Notes: generated by a model not told the origin, from the sequence alone. A stretch of 8,461 nt of DNA from an uncultured Ruminococcus sp. (GCA_902762335.1 CACWNZ010000104.1:1-8461), one strand, 5' to 3'; shown: positions 1-6,338, counted from the stretch's first letter. Translations and numbers: made by a program.

Positions 1-1111
1 CAACGGTTACCGAGCAGTTGGTCTGGCTGTTCTGAGTTCTGTCGTAGTCAGCCTCATAAACGCCCCATGAGAGATCCCATGCGCCGTCCTTGCGGACCTT
101 GAACTCGTATGAGCCGGGCTCAACTGTGAACTGACCCTCATAAACACCCTCTGTCTCTGTCTCATACATCGGGATGTCCGTACCCCAATCGGAGCCGGGG
201 AAGCCGCCGATGATGCTGTAAGCTGAGGGCTCCTTGTCGGGCTCAGGCTCGGGCTCGGGCTCGGGCTCAGGCTCGGGCTCAGGCTCGGGCTCAGGCTCAG
301 GCTCGTCAGCCGTCTTAGAGGTATCAACTACCTTGATCTTGCCGTCAGCATCGGTGTAGGTAACGATTACGGGCCATACCTCGAGGTCTGATCCGTTTGT
401 GTCAAGGAATACGTGAACGTTCTTAGCGTCCTCTTCTACCTTGCAGTTTGTCTGGCTGTTCTGAGTTCTGTCATAATCAGCTTCGTAGCAGCCCCATGAG
501 AAATCCCATGCGCCGTCTGCGCGGATCTTGAACTCTGATCCTTCTGCGAGATCGCCGATAGCTGCGCCGTAAACGCCTGTAGCTATCTCTGTCATCTCTA
601 CGTCAGCACTCCAATCATTGAAGCCGCCGATAACGCCGAATGAACCGAAGTCACCGGATGCATCGCCGCCCTCGTTGGGAGCTGTGAAGTATGCTACGGG
701 CCATACGTTGCCGTCTTCGCCGTTAGCATCGAGAAGTACAACAAGGTCTGTTGTATCCTCTGTGGAGATCTTGCAGTTGGTCTGGCTGTTGAAGGTACGG
801 TCATAATCTGCCTCGTACTCGCCCCAGCTGTCATCCCATGAGCTGTCTGCACGAACCTTGAATTCGGTATCGCCTGCTGCAACGCCTGCAATTGCGCCAA
901 CAAATACTCTGTCCTCGCCAATGTCACTCATAGCTGCATCGGGGTCAGAGCCCCAGCCTGTGAGAGCGCCGACTATACCGATAGTATGACTATCAAAGTA
1001 ATCAGCTTCCTCACCTGCTTCCATCTGGTCACGAGCTGATACGGAAACAGCTGCCATTGAACCGACGAGAGCTGCAACAAGAGCAATGCCTATGATCTTT
1101 CTTGTCTGCAT
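1..1111 (-). CDS. Secreted multi-module carbohydrate-binding-like protein (3' end outside window)
   Basis: Read from ATG at 1111 leftwards, the frame stays open to the window edge (370 codons visible). AGGAGG at 1127-1122, 10 nt upstream, fixes the start. Residues 1-26 are a signal peptide (MQTRKIIG, hydrophobic core, VSVSA then RDQ). Three modules of about 100 residues follow at roughly 41-142, 155-255 and 297 onward. Each has an early G-x-x-x-W-type segment, then FKVR/FKIR, a W, SWG, and DYDRTxNSQTNC (Cys 113, 223 and about 366). The first two continue into a LLDANG or FLDTNG turn and a VWPV strand. The FKVRxDGxW...G pattern resembles X25 and SusE/SusF-type starch-binding beta-sandwiches; that family link is inferred from pattern only. 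Residues 270-291 are (Glu-Pro)11, a stiff linker. No enzyme domain is visible, but the C-terminus is missing and could hold one or an anchor. The divergent neighbour carries the same module, supporting a shared extracellular role, probably in starch binding. Confidence 0.9.
   Translation of the reverse strand, partial: MQTRKIIGIALVAALVGSMAAVSVSARDQMEAGEEADYFDSHTIGIVGALTGWGSDPDAAMSDIGEDRVFVGAIAGVAAGDTEFKVRADSSWDDSWGEYEADYDRTFNSQTNCKISTEDTTDLVVLLDANGEDGNVWPVAYFTAPNEGGDASGDFGSFGVIGGFNDWSADVEMTEIATGVYGAAIGDLAEGSEFKIRADGAWDFSWGCYEADYDRTQNSQTNCKVEEDAKNVHVFLDTNGSDLEVWPVIVTYTDADGKIKVVDTSKTADEPEPEPEPEPEPEPEPEPEPEPDKEPSAYSIIGGFPGSDWGTDIPMYETETEGVYEGQFTVEPGSYEFKVRKDGAWDLSWGVYEADYDRTQNSQTNCSVTV
239..304 (-). 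repeat. Hexanucleotide tract coding (Glu-Pro)11 linker
   Basis: Eleven uninterrupted 6-bp units (GAGCCY on the minus strand, Y being C or T) code for eleven Glu-Pro pairs between modules two and three of the protein. Unit number could change by slippage without shifting the frame. Proline-glutamate linkers of this kind usually space domains in extracellular proteins. Confidence 0.9.
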
Positions 1112-1175
1112 GTGAAAAATTCCTCCTAACTAAAAAATTCATAAAGCCCCTACTCCGAGACTTTATCTGATAACG

Positions 1176-1204
1176 ATTATATAACAATTCAATAAAAAAA
1201 TCAA
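1176..1204 (-). promoter_or_regulatory. Sigma-A promoter of the minus-strand module protein
   Basis: On the minus strand, TTGATT (1204-1199) lies 17 bp from a perfect TATAAT (1181-1176). This predicts a start near 1169 and a leader of about 58 nt ending in the strong AGGAGG site. The leader contains a 6-bp inverted repeat (ATAAAG at 1141-1146, CTTTAT at 1161-1166) that could form a weak hairpin or an operator. A cre-like 14-mer overlaps the -10 box and start at 1168-1181 (see findings). Confidence 0.75.
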
Positions 1205-1468
1205 GACAAAAATAACGAAATTGTTTTTTTTAATCCTAACAAACGATGCATTTTTAGCTATTTTGCTGATTATGGTGTGTTTATTTATTTCCATTTCGGA
1301 ATTATACGGTTTTCCGTTGTGCATATTCTACATTTGCATTTATAGATTCTTGTGCAATAAAGCATCGGATTTAGTTACAAATTTATTACAATTCAGCTCG
1401 GTCATATTTTGTTCATATTTTTTTGTTTAGAGGGTCAGATATTTTCTTACATTATATATTATGTGTGA
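1205..1468. other. AT-rich divergent intergenic region without a recognisable gene
   Basis: This is the middle of the 433-bp gap between two divergent genes. It is strongly AT-rich with T-runs (for example around 1223-1230 and 1418-1425). The one open frame in it (1221-1430) would need a TTG start, has no ribosome site and looks like a low-complexity artefact. The region probably gives regulators of the two divergent promoters room to bind; no further site could be assigned. Confidence 0.6.
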
Positions 1469-1497
1469 TTGACAAAGATGAGATCATGGCTTATACT
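1469..1497 (+). promoter_or_regulatory. Near-consensus sigma-A promoter of the module-LRR gene
   Basis: TTGACA (1469-1474) lies exactly 17 bp from TATACT (1492-1497). The predicted start is near 1504-1505, so the leader is only about 40 nt and is mostly the A-tract plus the ribosome site. A promoter this close to consensus should be strong unless repressed, which fits the overlapping inverted repeat. Confidence 0.85.
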
Positions 1498-1504
1498 GAT
1501 CTCA
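1479..1504. promoter_or_regulatory. Candidate operator: 8-bp inverted repeat over the -10 box
   Basis: TGAGATCA (1479-1486) and TGATCTCA (1497-1504) are perfect inverted repeats separated by 10 bp, so they lie about two helical turns apart centre to centre. The pair brackets the -10 box and ends at the predicted transcription start. Because most of it lies upstream of the start, it would act as DNA rather than as an RNA hairpin. Its position suggests a dimeric repressor site. The regulator is unknown and is not encoded in the window. Confidence 0.5.
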
Positions 1505-1507
1505 GCG

Positions 1508-1526
1508 AAAAAAAAAAAAAAAAAAA
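1508..1526 (+). repeat. Run of 19 A in the 5' leader
   Basis: Nineteen consecutive A residues lie 3-4 nt after the predicted transcription start and just before the AAAGGAGG ribosome site (1528-1535). The tract is in the untranslated leader, so its length cannot change the frame. It could alter polymerase slippage, leader length or ribosome access. Confidence 0.9.
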
Positions 1527-1544
1527 CAAAGGAGGCAATCGCAC

Positions 1545-3800
1545 GTGAAAAAGCTCAGAATACTCAGCGCCGCATTAGCGGCAGCGACCTTAGCATCATT
1601 CGCTTCAGTCAGCGCAGGTGCTATCGGAAAAAACGAAATGAAACAGCACAAGGTCGGCATTACGGGCACGTTCTGTGAATGGGGCGCTAACGGCGACCCC
1701 GACATCCCCATGACAGATGCTGACGGAGACGGCGTTTACGAGGGTACGGTCGTTATCAACAAGGTCACCCCGGAAATGATCCAGAAGCAGTATACCACCA
1801 TCATGGAAGACTCCTTTCCCACAGGAAAAACCGGCGTACTGTTCAAGGTCCGTCTTGACGGCGAATGGGTATACTCCTGGGCTGACTATGAGGAAAACTA
1901 CGAACGCACCTACAACAGTCAGACGAACTGCTGCGCAGAAGCCGAGGCAGGCAAGGGACTCAGGATAAACGTTAAATTAGATACAAACGATCCTATCAAT
2001 GCAGATCCGGATTTTCCTGAGGAAGACTACTACACCTGGAGGGTATCGTACGAATCAGAGATAATCGGCAAGACCGCAGAGGTCACGCCTGCGGGTAATT
2101 TTGAGTATGAGAAAAATTCTGACGGCGGCATGACGATAACCAAATACAAGGGAAAGGATAAAAGCGTTGTCGTCCCCTCTCAGATACAGGGCAAAAATGT
2201 CACCGCTATAGGAGCATCCGCCTTTGAGGACAACACCTCCGTAACGGGCGTCGTGCTCCCCGACACTGTCACCTCTATAAGCTACAGAGCATTCAGTGGC
2301 TGCACAGCTCTTAAGAACATGACCCTTTCCAGGAACATCGAATTTGTAGACGAGGGCGCTTTTTATAATACGCCGTGGTTCGATTCACTGCCTGACGGAG
2401 ACGTTTACATAGGAAAGGTATACTATATGTACAAGGGCGATATGCCCGAAAATACCAAAATTACGGTAAAGGCAGGCACCAAGCGTATAGTAAGCGGAGC
2501 ATTTACTTACTATTTTTCTTTTCCCGGCGGCGGCGGTATTACAGGCTATCCTCAGCTTGTTGAGGTATCACTCCCTGACAGCGTTATAGATATGGGGGAC
2601 TACTCTTATTGCTCAAACCTTAAAAAAATCAATATCCCCAAGGGTGTCACAGAGCTTGACGGCACGTTTCACAGCTGTGACAGTCTTGAAAGCATAACCA
2701 TACCGGACGGTGTCAAGAAAATAGGCAAATATGTATTTATGTGCTGCGGCGTAAAGAATATTATTCTACCCGACAGCGTTACGACACTTGGTGAAGGTGC
2801 TTTTGTCTCACCATATATAGAAAGCGTTACTATACCTGCAAGCGTTAAGGAGATAGATGAATTAGCATTTTCTGACTGGAGATTTCAGATTACTATTTAC
2901 GGCGAAAAGGGCAGCAGTGCCGAAAAATATGCAAATGCACACGGCATGACCTTCAAGTCAGCGTCTTCTCCCCTTGTAAACAGCTCCACCGTATCAGCAA
3001 AGACCGCACAAACGGGCAAGAGCGTTACGATCAACTGCAAGGCATCGGGCGGCAAGGGCGATTATCAGTATGCCGTATTCTACAAAAAGTCCTCGTCATC
3101 AAAATGGCTCAAACTCAGGGATTTCAGCAGGCTCACGACAGCTTCATTCTCCCCCGCTTCAGCCGCAAAGTATGATATAAAGGTAAAGGCAAAGGACAAG
3201 AGCGGCAAGGTAGTCAGCAGGGATCTTACGGTCACCTTTACAAAGTCCCTTACAAACAATTCCGTCCTCAGCTCATCTAAAACGACCGTCGGCAAGGCAG
3301 TAAAGATCATGTGCAAGGCAGATGGCGGCAAGGGCGAGTATCAGTATGCAATATACTACAAAAAGAAAAACTCCGCAAAATGGCTCCAACTCCTCGCCTA
3401 CACAAAAACGGCAGGTTTCAGCTTCAGCCCCGTATCCGCAGGCAACTACGATATAAAGGTCAAGGTCAAGGACAAGAGCGGAAAGATAGAAAGCAAGACG
3501 ATGACACTGAACGCCGTGCTTCCTCTCACCAACACCTCAACGCTTGCCGCGGCAACAGCCAAAAAGGGCGACAAGGTCAAGGTACGCTGCAGCGCAAAGG
3601 GCGGCACGGGCAGCTATACCTACGCGGTATATTACAAGAAGGCATCAAAGACCTCATATACCCTGCTCAGGGATTATAAGGACACAAGCGTTGTAACCTT
3701 CAAGCCCGCTGCGGCAGTAAAGTACAACATCAAAGTAAAGGCTAAGGACAGCAGCGGCAAAATAGTAAGCAAGGTACTCACTCTCAAGGTAACAAAGTGA
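1545..3800 (+). CDS. Secreted protein: starch-binding-like module, BspA-like LRR domain and three 92-residue repeats
   Basis: The start is GTG at 1545, set by AAAGGAGG at 1528-1535 with 9 nt spacing; the product is 751 residues. Residues 1-26 are a signal peptide (MKKLRIL, Ala-rich core, SVSAGA). Residues about 33-165 match the module of the divergent gene (FKVRLDGEW, SWADYEENYERTYNSQTNC, then KLDTND). Residues about 183-473 are a BspA-type LRR_5 domain, with units such as SLPDSV...M and ITIPDGVKKIG. This part includes a YIGKVYYMYKGDMPENT insertion typical of Ruminococcus members and ends in ITIYGEKGSSAEKYA. Residues 476-751 are three repeats of exactly 92 residues with a CxxxGGxGxYxYAVxYKK core (triple-tyrosine/Ig-like type). 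There is no catalytic domain, LPXTG or dockerin, so how it stays at the cell is unknown. LRR and repeats are paralogous to the next plus-strand gene. The likely role is binding polysaccharide or other surface ligands; the function is inferred. Confidence 0.95.
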   Translation: MKKLRILSAALAAATLASFASVSAGAIGKNEMKQHKVGITGTFCEWGANGDPDIPMTDADGDGVYEGTVVINKVTPEMIQKQYTTIMEDSFPTGKTGVLFKVRLDGEWVYSWADYEENYERTYNSQTNCCAEAEAGKGLRINVKLDTNDPINADPDFPEEDYYTWRVSYESEIIGKTAEVTPAGNFEYEKNSDGGMTITKYKGKDKSVVVPSQIQGKNVTAIGASAFEDNTSVTGVVLPDTVTSISYRAFSGCTALKNMTLSRNIEFVDEGAFYNTPWFDSLPDGDVYIGKVYYMYKGDMPENTKITVKAGTKRIVSGAFTYYFSFPGGGGITGYPQLVEVSLPDSVIDMGDYSYCSNLKKINIPKGVTELDGTFHSCDSLESITIPDGVKKIGKYVFMCCGVKNIILPDSVTTLGEGAFVSPYIESVTIPASVKEIDELAFSDWRFQITIYGEKGSSAEKYANAHGMTFKSASSPLVNSSTVSAKTAQTGKSVTINCKASGGKGDYQYAVFYKKSSSSKWLKLRDFSRLTTASFSPASAAKYDIKVKAKDKSGKVVSRDLTVTFTKSLTNNSVLSSSKTTVGKAVKIMCKADGGKGEYQYAIYYKKKNSAKWLQLLAYTKTAGFSFSPVSAGNYDIKVKVKDKSGKIESKTMTLNAVLPLTNTSTLAAATAKKGDKVKVRCSAKGGTGSYTYAVYYKKASKTSYTLLRDYKDTSVVTFKPAAAVKYNIKVKAKDSSGKIVSKVLTLKVTK
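2970..3797 (+). repeat. Three tandem 92-residue (276-bp) coding repeats
   Basis: Units begin at residues 476, 568 and 660 and fill the C-terminus to the last residue, with no linker. Each has an opening N-x-S-x-L/V, one conserved cysteine (INCKASGG, IMCKADGG, VRCSAKGG), Y-x-Y-A-x-Y/F-Y-K-K, then a Y-D/N-I-K-V-K-x-K-D-x-S-G-K strand. The first unit is 87/96 identical at DNA level (3035-3130) to 5081-5176 in the paralogue. Confidence 0.92.
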
Positions 3801-3809
3801 TTTTCACGG

Positions 3810-3844
3810 ACACCCGTACAATAGCGTGCGGGTGTTATCTTTTT
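3810..3844 (+). terminator. Intrinsic terminator after the module-LRR gene
   Basis: Arms ACACCCGTAC (3810-3819) and GTGCGGGTGT (3826-3835) form a 10-bp stem with one G-U pair and a 6-nt loop, followed by a U-rich stretch ending in five T (3840-3844). It lies 10 nt after the stop codon. The same stem recurs at 4145. Confidence 0.88.
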
Positions 3845-3892
3845 GTTCTTTATCGATACCTATTTCTCTCGAATAATGTTTTATAGCAGTGC

Positions 3893-4111
3893 CGCGGGCA
3901 TGAAGCATGATACCATAAGAAAGCCGTACCGCGAATTGGCTCCGGCGGCTCGCTGGCGGCAAGCTGCCGCTCCCGACTTCGCGCTCAACTTCAACAATAA
4001 TCCGTACTTCATCGCCGCGATTAAAGCTATACAGCACGGGCGCGGGCATGAAGCATGATACCATAAGAAAGCCGTGCCGCGAATCGACTCCGGCGGCTCG
4101 CCGGCGGCAAG
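3893..4111. repeat. About 1.5 copies of a 148-bp tandem repeat
   Basis: The 71 bp at 3893-3963 recur at 4041-4111 with 4 mismatches (67/71), offset by 148 bp, with a 77-bp spacer (3964-4040) between them. The first 35 bp are identical. The right end of the first copy forms a strong hairpin with the spacer (GCGGCA at 3956-3961, TGCCGC at 3965-3970). Open frames exist on both strands but lack ribosome sites, and the predicted peptides look like artefacts. It resembles a dispersed intergenic repeat; that needs the rest of the genome to confirm. Confidence 0.85.
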
Positions 4112-4168
4112 ATAGTAAGCAAGGTAACAAAGTGATTTTATCTGACACCCGTACAATAGCGTGCGGGT
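4104..4168 (+). pseudogene. Remnant of a paralogue's 3' end plus terminator
   Basis: These 65 bp align to 3754-3833 of the upstream gene and its terminator with 61 matches after one 15-bp gap. The coding part reads GKIVSKVTK and then TGA (4133-4135), against GKIVSKVLTLKVTK and TGA in the intact gene. The gap lies exactly between two CAAGGTA direct repeats of the intact sequence, as expected for a slippage deletion, and it keeps the frame. The 5' side joins the 148-bp repeat through a shared GCGGCAA. No body of the gene remains. It could be a lost third paralogue or a partial duplication; the sequence alone does not decide. Confidence 0.75.
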
Positions 4169-4178
4169 TTCATTTTTT
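4145..4178 (+). terminator. Second copy of the terminator
   Basis: ACACCCGTAC (4145-4154), the same 6-nt loop and GTGCGGGT (4161-4168) match the terminator at 3810 exactly over 24 nt. The inner 8 bp pair (one G-U); the outer end is altered. Six T follow at 4173-4178. It belongs to the gene remnant and also shields the next gene's promoter from read-through. Confidence 0.8.
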
Positions 4179-4190
4179 CGTTATTTGGAA

Positions 4191-4222
4191 ATATTGACTA
4201 ATGTTTTTCAATATGCTATACT
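4191..4222 (+). promoter_or_regulatory. Extended -10 sigma-A promoter of the LRR-CBM gene, with overlapping inverted repeat
   Basis: TTGACT (4194-4199) is 17 bp from TATACT (4217-4222), and TG at 4214-4215 gives an extended -10. The predicted start is near 4229, with a leader of about 30 nt. ATATTGA (4191-4197) and TCAATAT (4208-4214) form a perfect 7-bp inverted repeat with a 10-bp spacer over the -35 box. The spacer length matches the candidate operator at 1479-1504, but the half-site sequence differs. Confidence 0.85.
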
Positions 4223-4259
4223 AAAATAGTAAATATTTTATAAAGGAGTGTTGAGATCC

Positions 4260-6338
4260 ATGAAAACAAAAATACTGAAAAAGCTCTGCGCACTTTCGCT
4301 CTCGGCTCTTATGCTGACGGGCGCGGGTATTGCCGAAGCCGTGCCTGTTATCTCGGCAGGTCTGCCCGTTTATGCGGCAGAGACCACGCCTGCGGGTGAT
4401 TTTAATTATGAAACAAATGACGACGGCACGATAGCTATAACAGGCTATAACGGAGCTCAGACGGATATCGTTATCCCGAATACCATTAACGGAAAGCCTG
4501 TTACAAAAATAGCGCCCGCCGCTTTCTACGGCTGTACCTCTCTTAAAAGCATAAAGCTGCCAAGCAGTCTCAAGGTGATAGGCGGAGATTATGGTCATTG
4601 GAATCAGTACGGTTGGGCAGACGGCGCATTCGCAGGCTGTTCTTCTCTTGAAAACATCGAAATTCCCAACGGAGTAACCGAAATAGGTCTTGCGGCATTT
4701 ATGGGCTGTTCCTCATTGAAAAGTGTAGTCATCCCGAACAGTGTTACGTCTTTAGATAACTTTGCATTCTATCAGTGCAGATCTCTCGAGAACGTTACTC
4801 TTTCCGAAAACATCACTAAGTTAGGTTACGGAGTATTTGCATTTACAAATATAAAAACAATTTTTATTCCCAAAAGCGTCACAGAGATCTCCCGGGGAAT
4901 AGGAGATTACCCCGGCGCATTTAACACCTCTTCCATAACGATCTACGGCGAAAAGGGCAGCTATGCCGAAAAATATGCAAAAGAATACGGCATAACCTTC
5001 AGGCAAAAAAATGCCCCCCTCACTAACAACTCTTCTGTTTCGGCAAACACTGTAACACTCGGCAAGAACATTACAGTCTCCTGCAAGGCATCTGGCGGTA
5101 AGGGCGATTATCAGTATGCCGTTTACTACAAAAAGTCTTCGTCTTCAAAATGGCTCAGGCTCAGCGATTTCAGCAGCAAAACCTCTGTCACATTTACTCC
5201 CAAATCCGCTGTAAAGTATAATCTTAAGGTCAAAGCAAAGGATAAGAGCGGAAAGATAGTGAGCAAGCTCTTCACTGTCAGTGCCGTAAAAGCGCTTGTA
5301 AACAAGTCTGTTCTGAGTTCATCTTCTGTTGCTGCCGGCAGCAGAGTAAAAATAATCTGCAAGGCCGAGGGCGGCAAGGGCGGCTATAAGTATGCGGTTT
5401 ATTATAAAAAGAGAACTTCAACAAAATGGCTCAGTCTCAGCAGCTTCACCAATAATACAGCGGCCTACTTTACCCCCGCCACCGCAGCCGACTACGATAT
5501 CATGATAAAGGTAAAGGACTCAGGCGGCGCTATCGTAAAAAAGATACTTCCGCTTACTGCAATAAAACCGCTTTCTAATAAATCCACCCTCAGCACCTCA
5601 TCTGTCGAAGCCGGAAACGCGGTAGAAATAAACTGCAAGGCGAACGGCGGCAAGAAAACATATAAGTATGCTGTTTACATCAAAACGCCAAAAGCAAAAG
5701 CCTTCAAACTCCTCAGCAATTACAGCACAAAATCCGCTGTAACCTACACTCCGGAAGCGGAAGGAAGATATGAATTCAAAACAAAGATAAAAGACAGCAC
5801 AGGAAAGGTTGTCAGCAAAATCCTCTCTCTTGAAGTCACAAAAGCTGTCCACCGTACCGGATCGGATATGTATATCTATTTTGACAACAGCGAAACACAG
5901 TGGGAAAGCGTATATGCATATTGGTGGAATTCCGACTATGAAAGGACATTCGATTTTGAAAACAACGACTACGGCTGGTATCAAGAGGTTTATGGTGACG
6001 GCAGCACTTACGGCAGACCTGTAGATTATCCCGGCACAGCTATGACACAAATCCCGGGAACCGATATATGGCAGGCAAGAGTCCCCTTCGGCGCAGAAAT
6101 GATAACTTTCAACAGCGGCAAGACAGATGCACAGATGCGGAACGGTGAGATAGGCTACATGACCTCAGACATCTTATTTGATGCGAAAACAAATGCAGGT
6201 CAGGTCTACGTTGTTGATACATCCAACGGACCGGTACGAGGCTATGGATTGGACAGTACAAAGTTCAGATACAAGCAGGGCGAATGGAAAAACTATGAAG
6301 GCAAATTCATTGCCGAAAAATACCCGTTGAGCGAATAA
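4260..6338 (+). CDS. Secreted BspA-like LRR protein with three 92-residue repeats and C-terminal CBM26-like starch-binding domain
   Basis: ATG at 4260 is chosen over the in-frame GTG at 4248 because AAAGGAGTG (4242-4250) overlaps that GTG and is correctly spaced for 4260; the product is 692 residues. Residues 1-39 are a long signal peptide ending VYA before AETTPAG. Residues about 45-250 are a BspA-type LRR domain with GCSSL units, ending ITIYGEKGSYAEKYAKEYG. Three repeats of exactly 92 residues start at 253, 345 and 437, each with one cysteine (VSCKASGG, IICKAEGG, INCKANGG). Residues about 536-692 resemble CBM26-type starch-binding domains: MYIYFDNSETQW, VYAYWW, YPGTAMTQIPGTDIWQ, VPFGAEMITFNSG. 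Aromatic residues W548, Y554, W555 and W556 are candidate sugar-stacking positions. There is no LPXTG, dockerin or enzyme domain. It is a paralogue of 1545-3800 with the binding module at the opposite end. Starch binding is inferred from family resemblance. It is likely transcribed alone. Confidence 0.95.
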   Translation: MKTKILKKLCALSLSALMLTGAGIAEAVPVISAGLPVYAAETTPAGDFNYETNDDGTIAITGYNGAQTDIVIPNTINGKPVTKIAPAAFYGCTSLKSIKLPSSLKVIGGDYGHWNQYGWADGAFAGCSSLENIEIPNGVTEIGLAAFMGCSSLKSVVIPNSVTSLDNFAFYQCRSLENVTLSENITKLGYGVFAFTNIKTIFIPKSVTEISRGIGDYPGAFNTSSITIYGEKGSYAEKYAKEYGITFRQKNAPLTNNSSVSANTVTLGKNITVSCKASGGKGDYQYAVYYKKSSSSKWLRLSDFSSKTSVTFTPKSAVKYNLKVKAKDKSGKIVSKLFTVSAVKALVNKSVLSSSSVAAGSRVKIICKAEGGKGGYKYAVYYKKRTSTKWLSLSSFTNNTAAYFTPATAADYDIMIKVKDSGGAIVKKILPLTAIKPLSNKSTLSTSSVEAGNAVEINCKANGGKKTYKYAVYIKTPKAKAFKLLSNYSTKSAVTYTPEAEGRYEFKTKIKDSTGKVVSKILSLEVTKAVHRTGSDMYIYFDNSETQWESVYAYWWNSDYERTFDFENNDYGWYQEVYGDGSTYGRPVDYPGTAMTQIPGTDIWQARVPFGAEMITFNSGKTDAQMRNGEIGYMTSDILFDAKTNAGQVYVVDTSNGPVRGYGLDSTKFRYKQGEWKNYEGKFIAEKYPLSE
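5016..5843 (+). repeat. Three tandem 92-residue (276-bp) coding repeats
   Basis: Units begin at residues 253, 345 and 437 and end at K528, with the same 92-residue period and triple-tyrosine core as in the upstream paralogue. The third unit is the most divergent (YAVYIKTPKAKAFK replaces the YKK...KW pattern). Here the array sits between the LRR and the starch-binding-like domain instead of at the C-terminus. Confidence 0.92.

Noticed and set aside
7..327. Ser/Pro-rich 106-residue minus-strand open frame
   Set aside because: It is an out-of-frame reading of the Glu-Pro tract of the real minus-strand gene.
1141..1166. Riboswitch or attenuator in the leader of the minus-strand gene
   Set aside because: Only a 6-bp inverted repeat with a large loop, no T-run, and no known aptamer pattern.
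1221..1430. 69-residue hydrophobic open frame in the divergent gap
   Set aside because: It would start at TTG, has no ribosome site, and its hydrophobicity comes from T-rich sequence. No recognisable family.
3893..4111. CRISPR array or insertion sequence
   Set aside because: Only two copies of 71 bp with one 77-bp spacer, no cas gene, no transposase and no terminal inverted repeats or target duplication seen.
3804..4156. Open frames on both strands in the gap between the LRR genes
   Set aside because: They lie across the tandem repeat, the terminators and the gene remnant, lack ribosome sites, and the peptides repeat because the DNA repeats.
4248..4259. GTG start at 4248 for the LRR-CBM gene
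   Set aside because: The GTG lies inside the ribosome site itself; ATG 4260 has the correct spacing and begins a normal signal peptide (MKTKILKK).
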